From: an uncultured Verrucomicrobiota bacterium | GTDB lineage: Bacteria > Verrucomicrobiota > Kiritimatiellia > CAIVKH01 | Reading direction: 5' to 3' | Assembly (NCBI GenBank): GCA_937894535.1 | Contig: CALBHI010000169.1 | Coordinates: forward strand, 1-11,884 | DNA: 11,884 bases | In this document: positions 7,725 through 11,884 of the stretch, piece by piece | Position numbering within the stretch: the stretch's first letter is position 1 | Layout of the letters: each line of letters starts with the position of its first letter | The notes under the pieces: model-generated | The model's input: only the letters and a program-made list of their open reading frames with translations | What the model was told of the DNA's origin: nothing | Databases searched by the model: none | Translations under genes and position numbers: made by a program

Positions 7725-8494
7725 GGCAGGTCCAGCCTCCGGCGCAGGCGGATGTTCGCACGCTCACGCCACCACCACGACGGCCGCTGCCATGCCACGC
7801 TCCACCAGAACCGCCGCAGCAGGTGTCGTCGCGCCGCGTACTCGTGCTCATTGACCCGACTGACCCCATCGGTTTCATGGTACTGCACCAACGGCTCCGG
7901 AATCCGCACGGCCCGGTATCGCCGCGTGAAGCGCAGGAAGAATTCGAGGTCCTCGAAACAGCGCAATCCCTCGTGGAACATTCCGATGGCACGGAACACC
8001 CCGGCGCGCAGGCAACAGGTCTGGATGCCCAACCCGTAGGCCGCATAACCCGAACTCCGGTCATCCATCACCCGGCCGCGCACGAGGTCGGGCGAATGGA
8101 TGACAAACGGCTCGCCCGCACACGGCACCCGCTCCAGATCGCCGTAGACCATCGCCACGTCCGGCTGCTGCTCCAGCACCTCCACCTGCCGGGCCAGCTT
8201 GCCCGGCAACCACACATCGTCGGAATCCTGGAAGGCGATGAAACGACCGCGCGCCTGGGTAATGCCGGTGTTGCGCGCCACCGACTGGCCGCGGTTGGCG
8301 CCGAGCCGGATGACCCGCACCCGTGCATCCCCCACCCCCTCCGCGATCTCCGGAGATCCATCGGTCGAGCCGTCATCCACCACCAGCAACTCCAGATCGG
8401 CAAAGGACTGATCGAGCACGCTGCGCATCGCCCGGACCAACAGATCCCGCCGGTTGTAAACCGGAAGCACGACGGTGACCGCGGGTGTAGGCAT
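7721..8494 (-). CDS. Family 2 glycosyltransferase (GT-A fold)
   Basis: This gene encodes 257 residues from the ATG at 8494. The GT2 fold begins at once with VTVVLPVYNRRDLL (6-19). It then shows VDDGSTDGS (39-47) for nucleotide binding, NRG (67-69), the metal-binding DSDD (90-93), and ED at 181-182 in CFEDLEFFLRF as the likely catalytic base, with H206 near the end of the catalytic domain. The C-terminus is basic and Trp-rich (RRFWWSVAWQRPSWWWRER), which could sit on the membrane surface. The enzyme should transfer a sugar from a UDP- or similar donor to a lipid-linked glycan; specificity cannot be read from sequence. A longer reading from 8563 is possible but would overlap the divergent gene and add a non-conserved tail, so the start with a good ribosome site was chosen. 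It is the first gene of a two-gene leftward unit. Confidence 0.92.
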   Translation of the reverse strand: MPTPAVTVVLPVYNRRDLLVRAMRSVLDQSFADLELLVVDDGSTDGSPEIAEGVGDARVRVIRLGANRGQSVARNTGITQARGRFIAFQDSDDVWLPGKLARQVEVLEQQPDVAMVYGDLERVPCAGEPFVIHSPDLVRGRVMDDRSSGYAAYGLGIQTCCLRAGVFRAIGMFHEGLRCFEDLEFFLRFTRRYRAVRIPEPLVQYHETDGVSRVNEHEYAARRHLLRRFWWSVAWQRPSWWWRERANIRLRRRLDLP

Positions 8495-8520
8495 GATTGA
8501 TTCCTGTTTCCTCTTATGCG
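8495..8520. promoter_or_regulatory. Very short divergent gap between the two glycosyltransferase units
   Basis: Only 26 bases separate the ATG codons of the leftward GT2 gene (8494) and the rightward ExoM-like gene (8521); with the alternative start at 8536 the gap is 41 bases. The stretch is AT-richer than its surroundings. Both promoters must overlap here or lie inside the opposite coding region. No confident -35/-10 pair was seen on either strand. On the minus strand, TTGTGT, 18 bases, then TACCAT inside the divergent gene is a weak candidate. Confidence 0.4.
8502..8505 (-). promoter_or_regulatory. Ribosome binding site of the leftward GT2 gene
   Basis: AGGA on the minus strand lies 7 bases before the ATG at 8494, within a purine-rich leader (AGAGGAAACAGGAA). 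It supports this start over the in-frame upstream one at 8563. Confidence 0.65.
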
Positions 8521-9489
8521 ATGGTTCGCGCCCACATGGTATCGACGCCCCAACCGGCAACACAAGAGCGAAGCAACCCGGTCACCCCGCAGGTCAGCGT
8601 CTGCATCTGCACCTTCCGCCGCCCCGACGGCCTGCGCCTGCTGTTGGAAAGCCTCGCCCGCCAGGAGAACGCCCCGCCCTTCGAGGTCATCGTCGTGGAC
8701 AACGAACCCGGCGCGCCAGCCCGCGCCGTCACCACCCCCTTCCACGACCGCCTCGACCTGACCTACCTCGCCGACGCCTCGCCCTGCCTCGCCCGCGCCC
8801 GCAACCGCTCCGTGCAGGCCGCCCGCGGCGCATTCCTCGCCTTCGCCGACGACGACGAGGAAGTCCCGCCCGCCTGGCTCGCCACCCACCTCGCCACCCT
8901 GCACCGCTTCAACGCCGCCGCGACCTCCGGCCCGGTGCGCTACGTGTTTGATCCGCGCATCCCCGACGACATCCGCGGTTGCCGCATCTTCCAGCGGCCC
9001 GCCCTGCCCCCCTTCGCCCACCTGCCCTGGTTCTGGGCCTTCACCGGCAATGCCTGCATCCGCCGCGCCGCCCTGCCCGATCCCGAGCATCCCTTCGCCG
9101 AACACTTCGGGCGCACCGGCGGCGAGGACGTCGATTGCTTTAAACGCATCGCCGAAGCCGGCGGACGCCTCGTCTTCACCGGTCCCGACGCCTGCGTGAT
9201 CGAACACCGCGACGTCGCCCGCGCGAACCATGCCTGGCTCCGCCGCCGAGCCCTGCGCAACGGCGGCAACCTCGCCGACATGCAGTGGCAACAGGAAACG
9301 CGCCTGCGCCGCTTGCACTACGCCGCGATGTGCGTCAAGCAGGGACTGGCCCAGACCTGGCGCGCCCGCGGCCTCGCCCGCACCCAACCCGTCGAAGCCC
9401 TGAACCAGCGCATCGACGCCTGGATGAATTTCGGCCGCGCCCTCTGCGTGTTCGGTTACCGCTACCCGGAATACGGAGCCCGCCGATGA
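8521..9489 (+). CDS. ExoM-like family 2 glycosyltransferase
   Basis: This gene encodes 322 residues from the ATG at 8521. The GT2 domain begins with VSVCICTFRRPDGL (25-38), then VVDNEP (58-63), LARARNRSVQAARGAFLAF (90-108), the metal-binding ADDDEE (109-114), and GGEDVD (200-205) with E202/D203 as likely catalytic acids, followed by the conserved IEHR (H229). The CTFRRP / VDNEP / DDDEE pattern matches the ExoM-type branch known from succinoglycan synthesis, whose members add a glucose to a lipid-linked oligosaccharide; the actual sugar here is unknown. About 90 C-terminal residues are helical and basic and may lie against the membrane. The start is uncertain: neither ATG 8521 nor ATG 8536 has a good ribosome site, so a leaderless transcript is possible. 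The stop TGA overlaps the ATG of the next gene (ATGA, 9486-9489), so the two are coupled. Confidence 0.9.
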   Translation: MVRAHMVSTPQPATQERSNPVTPQVSVCICTFRRPDGLRLLLESLARQENAPPFEVIVVDNEPGAPARAVTTPFHDRLDLTYLADASPCLARARNRSVQAARGAFLAFADDDEEVPPAWLATHLATLHRFNAAATSGPVRYVFDPRIPDDIRGCRIFQRPALPPFAHLPWFWAFTGNACIRRAALPDPEHPFAEHFGRTGGEDVDCFKRIAEAGGRLVFTGPDACVIEHRDVARANHAWLRRRALRNGGNLADMQWQQETRLRRLHYAAMCVKQGLAQTWRARGLARTQPVEALNQRIDAWMNFGRALCVFGYRYPEYGARR

Positions 9490-11723
9490 ACCGCCCCGAC
9501 TGGTCGGTCATGATCCCGGCCTTTAAACCGGACCCGCACCTGCTCGCCTTCGCCCTCGATTCCGTCGCCGCCTCCGGCCTCGATCTGCGCGCCCATCAAT
9601 TCGCCCTCGTCCTCGCCGGACCGCGCTCCGCCGAACTCGACGCGCTCATCACCGCCTGGCTACCGCGCGGCCTCGAGGTCCACACCCACCCCGGCACCGG
9701 TTCACTCGCCCGCGATTGGAACCACGCCCTGTCCCTTGCCCGCGGCCGTTATCTCCACCTGCTCCACCAGGACGATGCCGTGCGCCCCGGCTTCTACGAC
9801 GCCCTCGCCGCCGGGTTCGCCGCCGATCCGCGCTGCGGCGCCGCCTGCACGCAAACCGAATTCATCGACACCCGGCATCAATCCCTTCGCCTCGGCCACC
9901 TCGACCAGCGCGACCCCGGACCGCTCCGCCACTGGATCCAACACATCCTCGTCAACCTCGCCGTGCAATGCCCCTCCATCGCCGTGCGCCGCGAGGTGTA
10001 TGAGCGCATCGGCCCGTTCGACCCCACCTACACCTACTGCACCGATGCCGACCTGTGGGCACGCATCGCCACCGAGTATCCGATCTGGTACGACCCGCGC
10101 CCGCTCGCCTGCTACCGCGAACATCCCGCCAGCGCGACCCACACCCTGTTCCCGCTGCCGCACCGCTGGCGCGAACGCCGCCGCTGCCTGCGCGCCGCCA
10201 CCACCCGCCTCTCGCCGGTCATCCGCGCCGCCACCCGCGCCGCCGGCTCGCACTACCAGACCCGCCTCGCCCTCTCCGAATGGAGCGACGCCTGTCGCAC
10301 CGCCACGCGCGCGATCGACCGTGTCCGCCTGCGCTTGTGGAAACCACTCACCGGACCGCGCCGCGACCACCACGCCATCCGCGGCAACCACTACCCGGCA
10401 CCCGTACCCAGCCGTCCGCCCGAACGCGGCTCCGATCCCGCCGCGCCGCGCCGTCCGCGTGTGATGCTGCTCAGCGAATTTTTCCCGCACCCGCCCGACC
10501 GCGCCGTGTTCGGTGTCTTCCAACGCCTGTACCGCACCGTCGAAGGACTGAGCGCCTACGGCCACCTCGACGCCGTGTTCTTCTGGTCGGACAACTACCA
10601 GGTCCCACCCGACCAGGTCGCCGCCTACCACCGCCAACTCACCGCCACCTGGCCACTGCACGGCACCCTCCACCTCGTCGCCACCTCGACCGGCCCGGGC
10701 GCCGAATGGAACCGCCATCCGGTGCGCGCCCTGTATTGGCTGGTGCGCGGCGCGATGAGCTTCATGCAGAACCGACCGACCTTCCGCTGTGGCGGATCCG
10801 CCCAGGCCGATCACCTGCGCACCCTGCTGCTTGAACTCCAACCCGACCTGATCCTCGCACACCGCACCGGGGTCGCCGGCACGCTGATGCGCCAACACCT
10901 CGACCTGCCGCCGGTCGTGCTCGATCTCGAGGACATCGACCATGTGAAGATCCTCCGCTTCCACCGCGAAAACGCCTCCGCCACCCCCGCGTGGCAGGTC
11001 CATCTGTGGGCGATGATCGCCCGCTGGTCCGCTTTTAACGCAACCCGCTTCGCGAACCGGACCCTCGTCTGCTCGGAGTGCGACCGCGCGACCCTGCGCC
11101 GCGTCGCCCCGTTCGCCCGCATCGACATCGTCCCCAACACCTCCTTCGCGCGGCCCGCCCTGCCGCCGTCCCCCGACCGCATCGCCCTTTTCGTCGGTGT
11201 CGCCTACTACCCCCCGAACGCCGAGGCAATCCGCTGGATCGTGACGGAGATCTGGCCGCGCGTGCGCGCCCGCTGTCCCGACGCGGTGGCGGTGATCGTC
11301 GGCGAAGGCGCAGCCGAGGCCGCCGGCGACGCCCACCCGCCCGGCATCCGCCTCGTCGGCTTCGCCCCCGACCTCGCCCTCTACTACCAGCAAGCCTCGG
11401 TGTGCCTCTGCCCGATCCGCCGCGGCAGCGGAACCCGCATCAAGATCATCGAGGCCGCCTTCAGCGCACGCCCGGTCGTCGCCACCACCATCGGCGCGGA
11501 AGGCCTGACCTTTGACGACGGCACGGACATCCTGATCGCCGACACCACCGAAGCCTTTACCGATGCGGTCATCGGCCTGTTCGAGCACCCCGAACGCCGC
11601 GCCGCGATCGGTCGCGCCGCGCGCCAACGCGCCGAGGCCGAGTACGCCCCGGCCGTGATCGTCGACCGCCTTGTCGCCCTGCTGCGCGACACCGCCGCCG
11701 CCCACCCGGAGGGCCGCGCATGA
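9486..11723 (+). CDS. Two-domain glycosyltransferase: GT2 fused to GT4
   Basis: This gene encodes 745 residues in one unbroken frame. The N-terminal GT2 domain (about 5-230) shows WSVMIPAFKPD (6-16), ARDWNHALSLARGRYL (75-90), HQDD (94-97) as the metal-binding site, TDADLWARIA (186-195) and CYREHPAS (209-216). A basic helical stretch and a Pro/Arg-rich linker (about 301-325) lead into a GT-B domain (about 325-735) with RVMLLSEFFPHPPD (325-338), DLEDIDHVK (480-488), VPNTSF (549-554), FVGVAYYPPNAEAIRW (569-584), a GFAPDL block, and the signature RRGSGTRIKIIEAAF (645-659) carrying the conserved Lys and Glu (E656). Both halves keep their active-site motifs, so the protein should add two sugars in succession to one acceptor; which sugars is not readable. 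The start is fixed by the ATGA overlap and by the GT2 fold beginning five residues later. The 3' end overlaps the next gene by ATGA (11720-11723). Confidence 0.92.
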   Translation: MNRPDWSVMIPAFKPDPHLLAFALDSVAASGLDLRAHQFALVLAGPRSAELDALITAWLPRGLEVHTHPGTGSLARDWNHALSLARGRYLHLLHQDDAVRPGFYDALAAGFAADPRCGAACTQTEFIDTRHQSLRLGHLDQRDPGPLRHWIQHILVNLAVQCPSIAVRREVYERIGPFDPTYTYCTDADLWARIATEYPIWYDPRPLACYREHPASATHTLFPLPHRWRERRRCLRAATTRLSPVIRAATRAAGSHYQTRLALSEWSDACRTATRAIDRVRLRLWKPLTGPRRDHHAIRGNHYPAPVPSRPPERGSDPAAPRRPRVMLLSEFFPHPPDRAVFGVFQRLYRTVEGLSAYGHLDAVFFWSDNYQVPPDQVAAYHRQLTATWPLHGTLHLVATSTGPGAEWNRHPVRALYWLVRGAMSFMQNRPTFRCGGSAQADHLRTLLLELQPDLILAHRTGVAGTLMRQHLDLPPVVLDLEDIDHVKILRFHRENASATPAWQVHLWAMIARWSAFNATRFANRTLVCSECDRATLRRVAPFARIDIVPNTSFARPALPPSPDRIALFVGVAYYPPNAEAIRWIVTEIWPRVRARCPDAVAVIVGEGAAEAAGDAHPPGIRLVGFAPDLALYYQQASVCLCPIRRGSGTRIKIIEAAFSARPVVATTIGAEGLTFDDGTDILIADTTEAFTDAVIGLFEHPERRAAIGRAARQRAEAEYAPAVIVDRLVALLRDTAAAHPEGRA

Positions 11724-11884
11724 ACCGGCCCGCCCGCCCGCTCGTGTTCATCGGCGGCACCTCCGAACCCGGCGGACTCCACGTGCACACCGCCGATGTG
11801 GCCCTCGCCGCCGCTGCCTCGGGCCGTCCCGTGACCATCGTCTGCCCGAGCATCGACCACTTCAGCCCGATGCTGCGCGGATCG
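11720..11884 (+). CDS. N-terminus of a probable GT-B glycosyltransferase, cut by window edge
   Basis: Fifty-five residues are visible from the ATG at 11720, which overlaps the stop of the GT2-GT4 gene. They read as the first Rossmann unit of a GT4-type enzyme: a first strand RPLVFIGGT (6-14), the loop EPGGLHVHTADVALAAA (16-32) where GT4 proteins bind the acceptor, and a second strand RPVTIVCPS (36-44). The first four residues, MNRP, are the same as in the preceding gene. The signature part of the family lies beyond the edge, so the assignment rests on the N-terminal pattern and on its place as the third gene of a coupled glycosyltransferase unit. Confidence 0.7.
   Translation, partial: MNRPARPLVFIGGTSEPGGLHVHTADVALAAAASGRPVTIVCPSIDHFSPMLRGS

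Noticed and set aside
8495..8563. Upstream extension of the leftward GT2 gene to a start at 8563
   Set aside because: The extra 23 residues are not part of the GT2 fold, would overlap the divergent gene, and lack the AGGA site that precedes the ATG at 8494.
8068..9387. Open frame of 439 codons on the minus strand spanning the divergent gap
   Set aside because: It crosses parts of two real glycosyltransferase genes in the wrong frame or strand, and has no coherent domain.
9285..9485. Upstream GTG start for the GT2-GT4 fusion at 9285
   Set aside because: It would overlap 205 bases of the ExoM-like gene in another frame. The GT2 fold begins right after the ATG at 9486, which forms a typical ATGA overlap.
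9702..11705. Open frame of 667 codons on the minus strand opposite the GT2-GT4 fusion
   Set aside because: It is a Gly/Ala-rich low-complexity translation without a domain, caused by C-ending codons on the sense strand.

Overview
This is a gene-dense, high-GC (roughly two-thirds G+C by eye) bacterial chromosomal window with seven protein-coding genes, two of them cut by the window edges. No gap longer than 140 bases lies between them. A Tat-exported PhoD-type phosphatase, a multi-PAS hybrid histidine kinase and many glycosyltransferases fit a Gram-negative-like, environmentally responsive bacterium. No gene fixes the phylum. I see no phage genes, insertion sequences, CRISPR arrays, tRNAs or rRNAs.

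Left part (1-6615). A DnaQ-like DEDDh 3'-5' exonuclease, missing only its first residues, runs rightward and converges, with a 5-base gap, on a leftward pair. That pair is a 1339-residue membrane hybrid sensor kinase (two membrane segments around a periplasmic sensor region, HAMP, four PAS, one GAF, kinase core, receiver) followed 43 bases later by a Tat-dependent PhoD-family phosphatase/phosphodiesterase. The spacing and shared direction suggest co-transcription, with the kinase first. The kinase has no separate response regulator beside it.

Middle (6616-6755). This 140-base gap holds a strong intrinsic-terminator-like hairpin that ends the glycosyltransferase unit to its right. It also holds the kinase leader, with a perfect 10-base palindrome.

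Right part (6756-11884). This is part of a surface-polysaccharide or glycan locus made of two divergent units. The leftward unit is a GT2 glycosyltransferase followed by a short GT4-like glycosyltransferase, coupled through a 4-base GTGA overlap. The rightward unit is an ExoM-like GT2 enzyme, a 745-residue GT2-GT4 fusion, and the start of a third gene that looks like a GT-B glycosyltransferase. Both of its junctions are 4-base ATGA overlaps. The divergent start codons are only about 26-41 bases apart. Together at least five glycosyltransferase domains, plus a probable sixth at the edge, would add successive sugars to a carrier-linked glycan at the inner face of the cytoplasmic membrane. Polymerase, flippase and export genes are not visible and would have to lie outside the window.

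I found no clear evidence of a wholly new system. The points most worth a second look are the GT2-GT4 fusion, the tight divergent arrangement of the glycosyltransferase units, and the pairing of an orphan hybrid kinase with a PhoD phosphatase.
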